Assembly: GCA_964368625.1 (NCBI GenBank)
Contig: CAYJBH010000004.1
Span: 47,173-111,172 of the forward strand
Reading direction: 5' to 3'
DNA from: CAYJBH01 sp964368625
GTDB taxonomy: Bacteria; Bacillota; Clostridia; Oscillospirales; Ruminococcaceae
DNA: 64,000 nt
A program made the position numbers and the translations under genes. A model generated the notes under the pieces. The model was not told the DNA's origin. It searched no databases and was given only the letters and a program-made list of their open reading frames with translations. This document shows, piece after piece, positions 16,492 to 25,246 of this stretch (position 1 is its first letter; each line of letters opens with the position of its first letter).

Positions 16492-18564
16492 ATGAGCAAC
16501 AATTTTTTTGATAACTACAAAAAGAAAAGCGAGCAGGATTATTCCGAACTAAGAGAAAACATAGAGAAAAGAGTAGAGGTGCAGTCGCAAACGGCTGTGC
16601 CTCAGCCTTTGCAAACGCCGATAACGGCAACGCCGGCAGCTTCTCCGGTGGCGGCGGAGCCAACAGATAACAATGCCCCATCGCCCGAGAAAAAGCAGGA
16701 GAATGCAGGGCTTAATTTTAAGCAGGAAAGCGGATTTGTAAAGCCGGTTACCCCCAAGGCCAGTGCGGCGGCGGCTACATTATATACCGCACAGGGTGGC
16801 GGTTCAAACAGCGGTAATGGTAACATCTTTAAAAAAATACCACCATTGTATTATATTATCGGTGGTGTTGTTATTGCGGTTATTGTTATTCTTATTTTTA
16901 TTTTTGGCGGTGGAACTCCTGCTCCGGCTATGGTGGGCAAAAGTTTATCAGATGCAGAGCTTTGGGCAAACGAGAATAAAATTTTGTTAACCTCAGAAAA
17001 AGAGTTTAGCGACGAGGTTGCCGAGGGCAAGATTATCAGACAAACTCCTGCCGAGGGAGAATCGATTGACGGTGGTGGGTTTCTTGAGGTTATTATATCG
17101 CTCGGGCCCGACCCGGATGTTATGATAACAATTCCGGATAACTTTATGCAGATGTCCTTAACCGAGGTTGAGGCATGGGCAGATGATAACAAGATGTCGG
17201 CGGTAAGGGTTACAACCGACGAGAGCGACACTGTAGAGCAGGGTGTTATGATTGAATACACCATAAATGATAACACCGTGTTTGGTGATGAAATTCGTCG
17301 AGACTCGCCGCTATATGTTGTATTCTCTAAGGGTGCAGGCGAGGGAGAGCCGGTTGAGCTACCCAACTTCTTAACCATGAGCCTTACCGAGGCAGAAAAA
17401 TTTGGTGAGGATAATGATATTGTAATCGAGATAGAAGAAATCTATCACGATACCATTGCCAAGGGTATGATAATAAGCCAGAGCATTAAAGCAGAGGAGG
17501 TTGTTAGAACCGGAGATACCGTGACCCTAGAGGTATCTAAGGGTGAAGAGATATTGGTTCCAAACTTCTTTAGCTACGATAGGGAACGTGCCGCAATGAT
17601 AGCTTCTCAGGAGGGCATAACCCTTATTACTAAGGAAAAATACTCTTCATACGAGGAGGATGAGCTGATATCACAATCCATGGCAGCGGGTAGTATTTAT
17701 GAAGAAGACGATATTGTAGAGCTTGTTTATTCGCTCGGGAACAGCTTCGTTTTACCTTCATTTATCGGCAGCAACGAGACGGCTGTTCGCGAATGGGTAA
17801 CACCAAAAAATGATGATGGTGCAAACATAACGGTTAACACAAGGTACACTGTTTCAGACAAGGCTAAAGGAACCGTTCTCTCACAGGATGCTTACGATGT
17901 TACGGTGGGAATTACCTTTACCATAAACCTTGTAGTTTCTAGCGGTGGAATTGTTTATGCTCCTGATCTTGTAGATGAGACCGGACTCTCTCCCATAACA
18001 AGAGAGATGGCAATACAGATTTGTGCTGATCTTGGAATAGTTCCGGTATTTACCGAGAGGTCGCATGGTTCAAGGTTTTGGCCGGGCGAAGTTTGGGCAC
18101 AGAATATACCGGCAGGAACCGAGATGAAAGAGGGCGGAACGATAGAGCTAACCGTTAATCCTCTTGATGTTGGAACACAGGTTCCCGGCTTTGTAGACAT
18201 GACCGAGGCTGCCGCAAAGGCCAGCGCAAATGGGCTAACTGTTAAAATAATTGTAGGCGATTACGTTTCGGGCAAGGCAGGAATTGTAACGAGTCAGTCG
18301 TTAATCGCTGGTACAATGGTGGCACCGGGAACGATAATAGAGCTAACGGTGGGAGGACCACTTACAGTGCCTAACTTTGTAGGTTTAACAAAATCTATGG
18401 TGGAAAACATGTCGGTAGTTAAATCGGGAGATTTAGATGTTGTGTTTAACTATCCAGCGGGTGTAACCGACGATGGGAGTTATGTGGTTGATACACAATC
18501 TTCGGCATCCGGAAATCCGGCTTCTACAGGAGACACAATAACCCTTACCATGGCTGCCCCGTAA
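16492..18564 (+). CDS. membrane-anchored protein with eight PASTA domains
   Basis: A 690-residue protein: a polar, Ala/Pro/Gln-rich cytoplasmic stretch (1-115), one transmembrane helix (about 118-139) and an extracellular part made of about eight PASTA-like repeats of 65-75 residues, each with the pattern xPNFxxMSLTEAExxxxx...GxIIxQSxxAGxxxxxGxxVxLxVSxG. PASTA domains bind peptidoglycan fragments and are usually fused to a Ser/Thr kinase (PrkC/Stk) or a penicillin-binding protein. Here there is no kinase domain; the N-terminus has no kinase motif. It begins 11 bases after the ABC permease gene and is probably co-transcribed. A cell-wall sensing or anchoring role is inferred. Confidence 0.85.
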   Translation: MSNNFFDNYKKKSEQDYSELRENIEKRVEVQSQTAVPQPLQTPITATPAASPVAAEPTDNNAPSPEKKQENAGLNFKQESGFVKPVTPKASAAAATLYTAQGGGSNSGNGNIFKKIPPLYYIIGGVVIAVIVILIFIFGGGTPAPAMVGKSLSDAELWANENKILLTSEKEFSDEVAEGKIIRQTPAEGESIDGGGFLEVIISLGPDPDVMITIPDNFMQMSLTEVEAWADDNKMSAVRVTTDESDTVEQGVMIEYTINDNTVFGDEIRRDSPLYVVFSKGAGEGEPVELPNFLTMSLTEAEKFGEDNDIVIEIEEIYHDTIAKGMIISQSIKAEEVVRTGDTVTLEVSKGEEILVPNFFSYDRERAAMIASQEGITLITKEKYSSYEEDELISQSMAAGSIYEEDDIVELVYSLGNSFVLPSFIGSNETAVREWVTPKNDDGANITVNTRYTVSDKAKGTVLSQDAYDVTVGITFTINLVVSSGGIVYAPDLVDETGLSPITREMAIQICADLGIVPVFTERSHGSRFWPGEVWAQNIPAGTEMKEGGTIELTVNPLDVGTQVPGFVDMTEAAAKASANGLTVKIIVGDYVSGKAGIVTSQSLIAGTMVAPGTIIELTVGGPLTVPNFVGLTKSMVENMSVVKSGDLDVVFNYPAGVTDDGSYVVDTQSSASGNPASTGDTITLTMAAP

Positions 18565-18890
18565 CCATAATTAAACCTTAAATTGTAGCAATAAAATTAA
18601 AGTGAGTAGGCATTCTACACTGGTTGTAGGTGCCTACTCACTCCATAAAAAAATATTAAGGTTGATTTCTATGTTGCAATTTTAATCGAATGTTGAACCG
18701 AAATCAAGCTACTAGATATCATGTAAATATAAAACTAAGTATACCACAACAAAAACAATTGTCAACACTATTATCAAAACAAAATATTTTCATTTAATAA
18801 TTAACTTATTATATTTCTAAATACAGGAAAAAAGAGAGAGGCTGCCAGGCTGTTTTAGCGGCACCCTCTCTTTGTTATAAATATAATCTT
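18565..18890. other. intergenic region between convergent genes, rich in inverted repeats
   Basis: No gene was found. It holds a 12-bp inverted repeat (18601-18612 with 18631-18642; the loop itself contains CTACA/TGTAG) nested inside a second one (AACCTTAA 18574-18581 with TTAAGGTT 18656-18663), then AT-rich DNA and the minus-strand terminator at 18835-18871. The nested element probably ends the PASTA transcript but lacks a clear T run on that side. Confidence 0.6.
18835..18871 (-). terminator. terminator of the TlpA-chemoreceptor operon
   Basis: A 12-bp stem with one mismatch (18835-18846 with 18860-18871). Read on the minus strand, it is followed by a T run (CTTTTTTCC), 20 bases after the chemoreceptor stop codon. 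Confidence 0.8.
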
Positions 18891-20249
18891 CTAGTTTGCT
18901 AGTCCACCGATAGACTGGTTTATTTTAGAAATTTCGGAATCTATCTCGGATGCAATGTCGCTGCTTTCAACAACAGTTCCGGCGGTTGTAACTATAGCAT
19001 CCTCGATGTTAGAAACCTCCTGCAATATTTTTTCAACATGCTCAACCTGCACTGCCATGATCTCATTAATTTCTTCTGCTATTTCAGCCGCCGATGTAGA
19101 ATAGCTTATAACCTCATTCATATTTCCAGCCATAATTTTGGCAATCTCAACGCCCTTTTGAACACCCTTTACTGATGACTCAACAAGTCCGGTACTGTTT
19201 GTGGCAGCCTCAGAACTGCGAACTGCAAGCGAGCGAACTTCCTCGGCAACTACGGCAAAACCCTTTCCGGCCTCTCCTGCTCTTGCCGCCTCCACCGAAG
19301 CATTTAGTGCAAGAAGATTGGTTTGAAATGCAACATCTTCGATACTTTTAATAATGCTTATTATCTGTTCTGAAGCATTTTCTGTTTCGGATATTGCGGC
19401 AAGCAAAGCCTTCATATGGTCATGATTTTCTTTCAACTTGTCTGCACTTTGCACAGCAGTGTTGCGTGAAACTCCGGTTTTCTCCTGCACCTGCTTAAGA
19501 TCGTCACCCATTTCAACGCTGCGTTCGGCAAGTTTTTGAATAGCGGCAGATTGATAGGAGGTTCCCTCGTTAATGGTGTTTGCAATATCCGTCATTCGTG
19601 ATGTGGTGTTTTGGAGGTTTTCGGTTCGTTTTTGAACATCATTAAATATAGTTGCCTGACGGGTTGCATTGCGTTGGTTCTCCGCCATCTCGTCTTCAAT
19701 TTTCTTAACGAGATTAGCTGATTCCTTAGCTTTTTCTGTGCTGTCGGATATGGCAGTGCGTCCCCATTTTACGAGGAAATAAACAAAAAGTATACAGAAA
19801 TTTACACCTAAAAGGCCTCTTATTATGTTATTGATATCGCTAGTTCCGTAAAATGTTTCACCAAAAGGAATGCAGCCAACCAAAACAACGTTGGTTATCA
19901 CCCACTGAATAATAAGAAGGCGAGGTTTATAATATAACCCATTAAATGCAAGGGCCGATGCAATTAGAGCAAAGCTACCAACAAGCGCACCGCCAACAAC
20001 TCCAAAAAGCAGAATAAGAAGCAGCTGGGCAAACGTTATTAGATTAACACAAACCTCACTCTTTCCCTTTCTCAGTAAAATCTCGGTTATCGGAACAAGT
20101 ATCGCAACGCTCAGCAATATAGCTATTCCGGTTGGAAACTTGCCCTGAACCATGTATAGTATACCATACAAAGCTCCACCAACGAATAACACCATCCGGT
20201 TTACTCTAAAAAGACTTTCCGTTTTAATTATTGGTTTTACTTCCTTCAT
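18891..20249 (-). CDS. methyl-accepting chemotaxis protein, six-helix membrane type
   Basis: Chemoreceptor (452 aa from the ATG at 20249, behind AAGGAAGG; a longer frame starts at 20282). The first 165 residues form about six closely packed hydrophobic helices with almost no external loops, and no periplasmic ligand domain is seen. The rest is the cytoplasmic signalling coiled coil with the hairpin tip FQTNLLALNASVEAARAGEAGKGFAVVAEEVRSLA that contacts CheA and CheW. The start lies inside the end of the Fe-S protein gene (26-base overlap), so the two are coupled. This suggests sensing of redox or energy state in the membrane, which is inference. Confidence 0.87.
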   Translation of the reverse strand: MKEVKPIIKTESLFRVNRMVLFVGGALYGILYMVQGKFPTGIAILLSVAILVPITEILLRKGKSEVCVNLITFAQLLLILLFGVVGGALVGSFALIASALAFNGLYYKPRLLIIQWVITNVVLVGCIPFGETFYGTSDINNIIRGLLGVNFCILFVYFLVKWGRTAISDSTEKAKESANLVKKIEDEMAENQRNATRQATIFNDVQKRTENLQNTTSRMTDIANTINEGTSYQSAAIQKLAERSVEMGDDLKQVQEKTGVSRNTAVQSADKLKENHDHMKALLAAISETENASEQIISIIKSIEDVAFQTNLLALNASVEAARAGEAGKGFAVVAEEVRSLAVRSSEAATNSTGLVESSVKGVQKGVEIAKIMAGNMNEVISYSTSAAEIAEEINEIMAVQVEHVEKILQEVSNIEDAIVTTAGTVVESSDIASEIDSEISKINQSIGGLAN

Positions 20250-21120
20250 TTTTTCCTTCCTTTCCAGTTGATTTGATTTCATTCATTTTTGCTCTAACCC
20301 CAAAAGCTATAGCCCCTTTCGGGCAAACATTTTTGCATTTAAGGCATCTTATACATTCAAAATGTTCGGTATTCTTAGTTGGGTCTACCTGCATTTCGCA
20401 AGCATTGCTACATTTTTTACAACCTATGCATCGCTCCTTACTATAACTTAACCTTAACAAGGAAATTTTATTGAAAAATGAGTATATTGCCCCAAGAGGA
20501 CAGATATATTTACAGAATGGCCGATATATTATTATGGATGCCAAAATCGTTAATAACAATATAATATTTTTGTGTAGGTATAGCCAACCTACAGTTTCAC
20601 GCAGACCCTCGTTGGTGAGAACAAGAGGAATTCCGGCCTCAAGCGTTCCAACAGGACAGATATATTTACAAAAATATGGTTGACCAAGGCCGGTAAAGTC
20701 CACCCAAAATATGGGAAGGAGAATAACAAATACAACAAGTATAAAATACTTTAATAATCGTAGAATTTTGTCACCCTTAAAGGTGCTTATCTTTTTAATA
20801 AACGGTATTTTATGAAGTAGTTCCTGAATAAGTCCGAAGGGACATAAAAATCCGCAGATAAACCTACCAAATATTGTTCCCATAACGAGAAAAAAACCAA
20901 GCAAATAATAAGGGATTTGAAAGCCTCTGCCACCAAGAGCAGCCTGTAGACTACCTATAGGACAGCTGCCCAGAGCACCGGGACATGAATAGCAGTTCAT
21001 ACCCGGAACACAGATGGTTTTGAGGTTTCCGGCGTATATCCTTCCGGTTAAAAAACCAACAAGATATCCGTTGGTTAAAACTGCAAAGCTAATCTGAATA
21101 GCCTTCCTAAATTTGCCCAT
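20224..21120 (-). CDS. NapH/CcoG-like membrane 4Fe-4S protein
   Basis: A 298-residue membrane protein with about five hydrophobic helices and many cysteines. ICGFLCPFG, CKYICPVG and CKYICPLG are the CxxxCP loops of the NosR/NapH family; two C-terminal ferredoxin motifs follow (CIGCKKCSNAC and CIRCLKCKNVCP). The early CVPGMNCYSC-(x6)-C segment is also Cys-rich. The family passes electrons across or along the membrane. Start ATG at 21120 overlaps the stop of the 47-residue gene upstream (TAATG); a start at 21138 would overlap that gene further. Likely electron partner of the upstream thiol proteins. Confidence 0.85.
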   Translation of the reverse strand: MGKFRKAIQISFAVLTNGYLVGFLTGRIYAGNLKTICVPGMNCYSCPGALGSCPIGSLQAALGGRGFQIPYYLLGFFLVMGTIFGRFICGFLCPFGLIQELLHKIPFIKKISTFKGDKILRLLKYFILVVFVILLPIFWVDFTGLGQPYFCKYICPVGTLEAGIPLVLTNEGLRETVGWLYLHKNIILLLTILASIIIYRPFCKYICPLGAIYSFFNKISLLRLSYSKERCIGCKKCSNACEMQVDPTKNTEHFECIRCLKCKNVCPKGAIAFGVRAKMNEIKSTGKEGKNEGSKTNN

Positions 21121-21263
21121 TAGCCAATCCCCACGCATTCAAGGCAGACACGAATCGACTTTTGCAGAACTTCATCGACATCGCCATTTGCTACTCCGAA
21201 TACTATTAAAACTGTTCCCAAGGCAATAAGAACAACACAGACAGCAATTCTGTTAATTTGCAT
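21120..21263 (-). CDS. CD1871A-like small CXXC membrane protein (47 aa)
   Basis: An unannotated-size gene read from the sequence: it begins MQINRIAVCVVLIALGT, has one transmembrane helix (about 5-25) and ends with the motif RVCLECVGIG. This C-terminal CLECxGIG pattern is, as I recall, that of the CD1871A family of CXXC-motif proteins in Clostridia. The ATG shares its first base with the lipoprotein stop (TAATG) and its own TAA overlaps the next ATG in the same way, so three genes are stitched together. The two cysteines probably take part in thiol or electron exchange between TlpA and the Fe-S protein. Confidence 0.8.
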   Translation of the reverse strand: MQINRIAVCVVLIALGTVLIVFGVANGDVDEVLQKSIRVCLECVGIG

Positions 21264-21910
21264 TAACCCTCCGAATCGGGCAGGTTGTCGTTAATAACTT
21301 CAAGCCAGCCGGCTTTGTCTCTTGCTCCTTCATAAATATTTTCAACAATATTTCCGTTGCTGTCTACTAAAAAAGAGGTAGGGAAAACCTGAACCGAGGC
21401 TAAAAATTCATTAAATAAAACCTCGTCGGGAAGAACTATTTCAAATAAAACACCGGATTGTTCTGCAATAAGGCGGGCGGTGTTTAATTTTTCATCATTT
21501 ATCGTTCCATCAGTGTTTAAAAGATCGGTAACGATTCCAACAACTCCTATACCTTCTGCTTTAAGCTCCTTTTCCAGCTCTGCTAGCTCCGGCATCTCCG
21601 CTACACAGGGAGGGCACCATGTTGCCCAAACATTAACAAGGGTAAGTTCATTCTCGAAAAAAATATCGCTACTGGCAGCCTCGCCATATATATTTATGGT
21701 TGATACTTCTGCAAGAACCGAATCGGGATTTATAGTGATATCAGTCTCGATAGGGGTTTCCTCGGTTGGCTTAGATTCTGTAACAGAAAGCTCTGCCGGT
21801 GAATCTTGCTCGGTATCTGTATCGCTCGAAACGGTTGTGGGAATGTCGCTACAAGATGTAAATATCAGTAATCCTAAAATCACCGATAACACAATACTAA
21901 ATAATTTCAT
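21263..21910 (-). CDS. TlpA/ResA-like thioredoxin-fold lipoprotein
   Basis: A 215-residue exported protein. The N-terminus is a lipoprotein signal (hydrophobic core, then IFTSC with Cys20), followed by a Ser/Thr/Glu-rich linker to about residue 65 and a thioredoxin fold with active site WATWCPPC (Cys99, Cys102). VNVWATWCPPCVAEMPEL is the TlpA/ResA hallmark of membrane-tethered thiol-disulfide reductases. ATG at 21910 is chosen because GAGG lies six bases before it; another in-frame ATG is at 21922. First gene of the operon with CD1871A-like, NapH-like and chemoreceptor genes. Confidence 0.87.
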   Translation of the reverse strand: MKLFSIVLSVILGLLIFTSCSDIPTTVSSDTDTEQDSPAELSVTESKPTEETPIETDITINPDSVLAEVSTINIYGEAASSDIFFENELTLVNVWATWCPPCVAEMPELAELEKELKAEGIGVVGIVTDLLNTDGTINDEKLNTARLIAEQSGVLFEIVLPDEVLFNEFLASVQVFPTSFLVDSNGNIVENIYEGARDKAGWLEVINDNLPDSEG

Positions 21911-21941
21911 TGATTGCCTCATTTTTATATACTATAACTAT

Positions 21942-21970
21942 ATTATAATTCAAAATAGCCAATAATACAA
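21942..21970 (-). promoter_or_regulatory. promoter of the TlpA operon
   Basis: On the minus strand: TTGTAT (21970-21965), a 17-base spacer and TATAAT (21947-21942), about 30 bases before the lipoprotein start. The rest of 21923-22138 is AT-rich with no gene seen. Confidence 0.75.
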
Positions 21971-22138
21971 TAGTATACAGTCATATAGAAAGTTAAATTA
22001 TTGTGAACATTCCATACAATCTTTGCAAAAAGGGCTAATACTAGAAATATATGTTAACTATATAGTAATTCTGTAACATATATAATGCTGATGTAATTAT
22101 TTAGTTTATAGGTGGCATTTATCTAAATGCTAATAAAG

Positions 22139-23536
22139 TTAAAATCTTCCGGTTGTTCTTGGGAAGAAGCAAACGTCTCTTATGTTAGAAACCCCTGTTA
22201 CCATCATAACCAACCGCTCAAAACCTAGGCCAAAGCCTGCATGGGTGGTTGTTCCGAAACGGCGAAGGTCAAGATACCAGCTGTATTCTTCGGTAGAAAG
22301 GCCCAACTCCTGCATTCTTTTCGTTAAAACGTCTAAACGTTCTTCACGCTGGCTTCCTCCGATAAGTTCGCCTACACCCGGAACTAGCAAATCGGTGGCG
22401 GCAACTGTCTTTGTGTCGTCATTTAAACGCATGTAAAAAGACTTTATCTCTTTAGGATAGTTGTAAACGAAAACAGGACCGTTAAAAATCTTCTCGGTTA
22501 AATATCTTTCATGCTCGGTTTGTAAATCGCTACCCCACGAAACCTTGTACTCAAACTCATCGTTAAAAGGCGTGAGCTTTTCAATTGCATCGGTATAACT
22601 TATTCTAACATATTCACGGTCGGTAAGTCCTTTCAGCCTTTCAATCAGACCCTTTTGAACAAACTCGTTTAAAAATGCAAGTTCATCGGCAAAGTTATCG
22701 AGGGCATAACCAACAACATATCGTACCATATCCTCAGCAAGCTGCATATCATCGAACAGGTCGGCAAATGCTATCTCAGGCTCTATCATCCAAAATTCTG
22801 CAGCATGACGCGGTGTGTTAGAGTTCTCGGCTCTAAAGGTTGGGCCAAATGTGTAAACATTTGCAAGTGCCTGCGCCCCAGCCTCTGCCTCTAGCTGTCC
22901 CGAAACGGTAAGCGAAGCTATACCACCAAAAAAGTCATGTGAAAAGTCAACATCACCATCTTCTGTGGTTGGTGGGTTTTGTGGGGGTAAGGTTGTTACC
23001 CTAAACATCTCGCCCGCACCCTCACAGTCGTTTCCGGTGATGATGGGGGTGTGTAGATATATGAATCCATTTTTATTAAAAAATTCATGAATAGCAAATG
23101 CAAGCCCGCTTCTTATTCTAAATGTTGCATTGCCAATATTTGTGCGCAATCTTAGGTGCGGAATGGTTCGCAAAAATTCTGCGCCATGCCTCTTTTTCTG
23201 TAAAGGATAATCTCCGGGACAACCGCCCTCAATCTTAATTTTTTTCACACTAATTTCAAATGGTTGGCGAGCTTCGGGGGTTAGAACAACTTCCCCCTCA
23301 ACGATTAATGCAGCACCGACTCCAACCGTTTCAATCTCGGCATAGTTTTCGATGGATGGATCAATAACAGTTTGCAGATTTTTGAAACAGCTACCATCGT
23401 TTAATTCTATAAATGCAACATTTTTACCAAATCTTGCGGTTTTAACAAAACCTGCAACGGTCACAATTCCGCTGTAAATCTGCTCATCTGCCTTTAAAAC
23501 GGCATCATATAATTTTTTAATCTCAGTACGCTTCAT
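22139..23536 (-). CDS. asnS: asparaginyl-tRNA synthetase
   Basis: Class IIb aminoacyl-tRNA synthetase (465 aa) that charges tRNA-Asn. The N-terminal OB-fold anticodon-binding domain (about 10-110) is followed by the catalytic core with FINKNGFIYLHTPIITGNDCEGAGEMF-like motif 1/2 sequences, TFRAENSNTPRHAAEFWMIEPE and motif 3 GLGFERLVMMVTG. The absence of a long AspRS insertion and the presence of ENSNT fit AsnRS. The ATG at 23536 (MKRTEIKKLYD) is preferred to 23563, which has no ribosome binding site. Last gene of the darA-asnS run. Confidence 0.92.
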   Translation of the reverse strand: MKRTEIKKLYDAVLKADEQIYSGIVTVAGFVKTARFGKNVAFIELNDGSCFKNLQTVIDPSIENYAEIETVGVGAALIVEGEVVLTPEARQPFEISVKKIKIEGGCPGDYPLQKKRHGAEFLRTIPHLRLRTNIGNATFRIRSGLAFAIHEFFNKNGFIYLHTPIITGNDCEGAGEMFRVTTLPPQNPPTTEDGDVDFSHDFFGGIASLTVSGQLEAEAGAQALANVYTFGPTFRAENSNTPRHAAEFWMIEPEIAFADLFDDMQLAEDMVRYVVGYALDNFADELAFLNEFVQKGLIERLKGLTDREYVRISYTDAIEKLTPFNDEFEYKVSWGSDLQTEHERYLTEKIFNGPVFVYNYPKEIKSFYMRLNDDTKTVAATDLLVPGVGELIGGSQREERLDVLTKRMQELGLSTEEYSWYLDLRRFGTTTHAGFGLGFERLVMMVTGVSNIRDVCFFPRTTGRF

Positions 23537-23582
23537 AATTAAATTAACTTCCTTTTTCAACATTTTGAATCATATTCTACTC

Positions 23583-24401
23583 TTATTTTTTAAAGTATGC
23601 AATTCCAACAATTCCGGGTCCTGCATGAACCCCTATCACGCTGCCAATCTCGGTGCAGTAATAGCCTTTAGAAAGGTTCAAAGCTTCTGCCAACTCATCC
23701 ATTCTGGAGTTATCCTGTGAATAACCGAGAACAACCGGCATGGTTGAATCGTATCTATTTAGTACTTCCTCTTTAACAAATTCATATGCTTTAGCAGAGC
23801 CACGTTGTTTACCAATGGTGCTAACTACACCATCAGCCACCCTTATAATTGGTTTAAGATTTAACACTCCACCTAAAAATCCGCTAACCCCCGATATTCT
23901 TCCACCCTTAACCAGATATTCAAGAGTTTCTATCATGGCAGTTACCTCTACCTTTTCAGATAGTCTTGTTATAACATCTGCAATCTCACCAGCCGAAAGC
24001 CCTTCATCGCGAAGTCGGCACGCCTCCCTAATTAATAGCTGGTTACCGATAGTAACATTGTGTCCATCAATAATGAAAACATCATTTCGACCGCACTCCT
24101 CCTTGGCAACACAGGCCGAATTATAGGTGCCGCTAAGATTTTTTGAGATAAGTATACATATTATCGGCTCATCAGGATATAATTCAAAAAGCTCTATAAA
24201 CTGAACAGGTGTTATCTGTGCAGTTGTTGGAAGGCTTTCAGATTTTGCAAGCTTTTCGTAAAATTCGGTGGTTGTTATGGTAACCTTATCGTAAAAGGTT
24301 TCGTCACCGAAAGAAAGCGGCATTGCATACATATGAAGATTTATCTTCTTTGCTTCTTCAAATGTAATATCACAGGTGCTCTCGGTAATAATTCGTATCA
24401 T
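23583..24401 (-). CDS. DegV family fatty-acid-binding protein
   Basis: DegV family protein (272 aa). MIRIITESTCDITFEEA is the N-terminal signature, and the family's lipid-head-group loops (LPTTAQITPVQF, LSGTYNSA) are present, followed by the second domain (GGRISGVSGFLGGVLNLKPII, HAGPGIVGIAYF at the end). Members bind a fatty acid and in Firmicutes act as FakB subunits that present it to the kinase FakA; no FakA is visible here. It is 20 bases downstream of ricT in the same orientation. Confidence 0.9.
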   Translation of the reverse strand: MIRIITESTCDITFEEAKKINLHMYAMPLSFGDETFYDKVTITTTEFYEKLAKSESLPTTAQITPVQFIELFELYPDEPIICILISKNLSGTYNSACVAKEECGRNDVFIIDGHNVTIGNQLLIREACRLRDEGLSAGEIADVITRLSEKVEVTAMIETLEYLVKGGRISGVSGFLGGVLNLKPIIRVADGVVSTIGKQRGSAKAYEFVKEEVLNRYDSTMPVVLGYSQDNSRMDELAEALNLSKGYYCTEIGSVIGVHAGPGIVGIAYFKK

Positions 24402-24421
24402 ATACTCTCTCTCCCATTATT

Positions 24422-25246
24422 CTATCTTCTTTTGCCGCGCTTTGCAGCGGTAATTACGGTAACATCGTCACGATGATATTGCCTCGGTGCGGATTGGTTG
24501 TTAAGCCTAACCTTTAGATTTCCTGATAGAACATTTACATCTACAACAGGGCCTTCACCATCCGGTGTGGATACTATCGAACCTACGGTGGGGGTAATGC
24601 TATTTAGATGTTTATAGGCTTCCTGCTCGTATCCCAAGCAACACATTAATCGTCCACAGCTTCCGCTTATCTTGGCAGGATTAAGAGATAAACCTTGCTC
24701 CTTTGCCATCTTTATGCTTACCGGTGCAAAGTCGCTTAAAAAACGGTTGCAACAAAAAGGTTGTCCACAAACAGCTATTCCTCCAACCATCTTGCTCTCA
24801 TCTCTAACCCCGATCTGTCGAAGCTCTATTCTTGTGTGGAAGGTTGCTGCTAAATCTTTAACCAATTCCCTAAAATCCACACGCCCCTCGGCGGTGAAAT
24901 AGAATAACAGTTTTGTTCTATCGAAACTAAGCTCGGCATCTACAAGGTTCATTACAAGCTTATGCGTTAATATTTTTTCTGAACATCGCTCGAATGCCTC
25001 GGTTTCTCTTTTTTTATTTTCTTCTAATCTTTTTATATCATCGGCTGACGCGATTCTTAAAACTTTTTTCAGCTCCTTATTAAAGCCCAACCCCATTGGG
25101 TGGTTGCCCTGGGTAACCTTTGCACATGATTCACCCTGAACCGTTTGCACAATAACCCATTCATCGGTTTTAATATCGAGTCCATTAGGATCGAAATAAT
25201 ATGGTCTGCCGCCTTTTTTAAACTCTACAGTTACAATTCTAATCAT
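24422..25246 (-). CDS. ricT: RicT (YaaT), PSP1-domain protein
   Basis: PSP1-domain protein (274 aa), the YaaT/RicT component of the RicA-RicF-RicT complex, which in Bacillus stimulates RNase Y-dependent mRNA processing and affects sporulation and competence. Conserved cysteines are present in CGQPFCC and CGRLMCCLGYE; in Bacillus such cysteines hold an Fe-S cluster of the complex. The start MIRIVTVEFKKGG at 25246 overlaps the holB stop by eight bases; the frame extends to 25270 but the family begins here. Position after holB matches the conserved Firmicute order. Confidence 0.9.
   Translation of the reverse strand: MIRIVTVEFKKGGRPYYFDPNGLDIKTDEWVIVQTVQGESCAKVTQGNHPMGLGFNKELKKVLRIASADDIKRLEENKKRETEAFERCSEKILTHKLVMNLVDAELSFDRTKLLFYFTAEGRVDFRELVKDLAATFHTRIELRQIGVRDESKMVGGIAVCGQPFCCNRFLSDFAPVSIKMAKEQGLSLNPAKISGSCGRLMCCLGYEQEAYKHLNSITPTVGSIVSTPDGEGPVVDVNVLSGNLKVRLNNQSAPRQYHRDDVTVITAAKRGKRR

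Noticed and set aside
22113..22130. GCATTT/AAATGC hairpin after asnS as a terminator
   Set aside because: Only six A/T-rich pairs and no T run on the minus strand.
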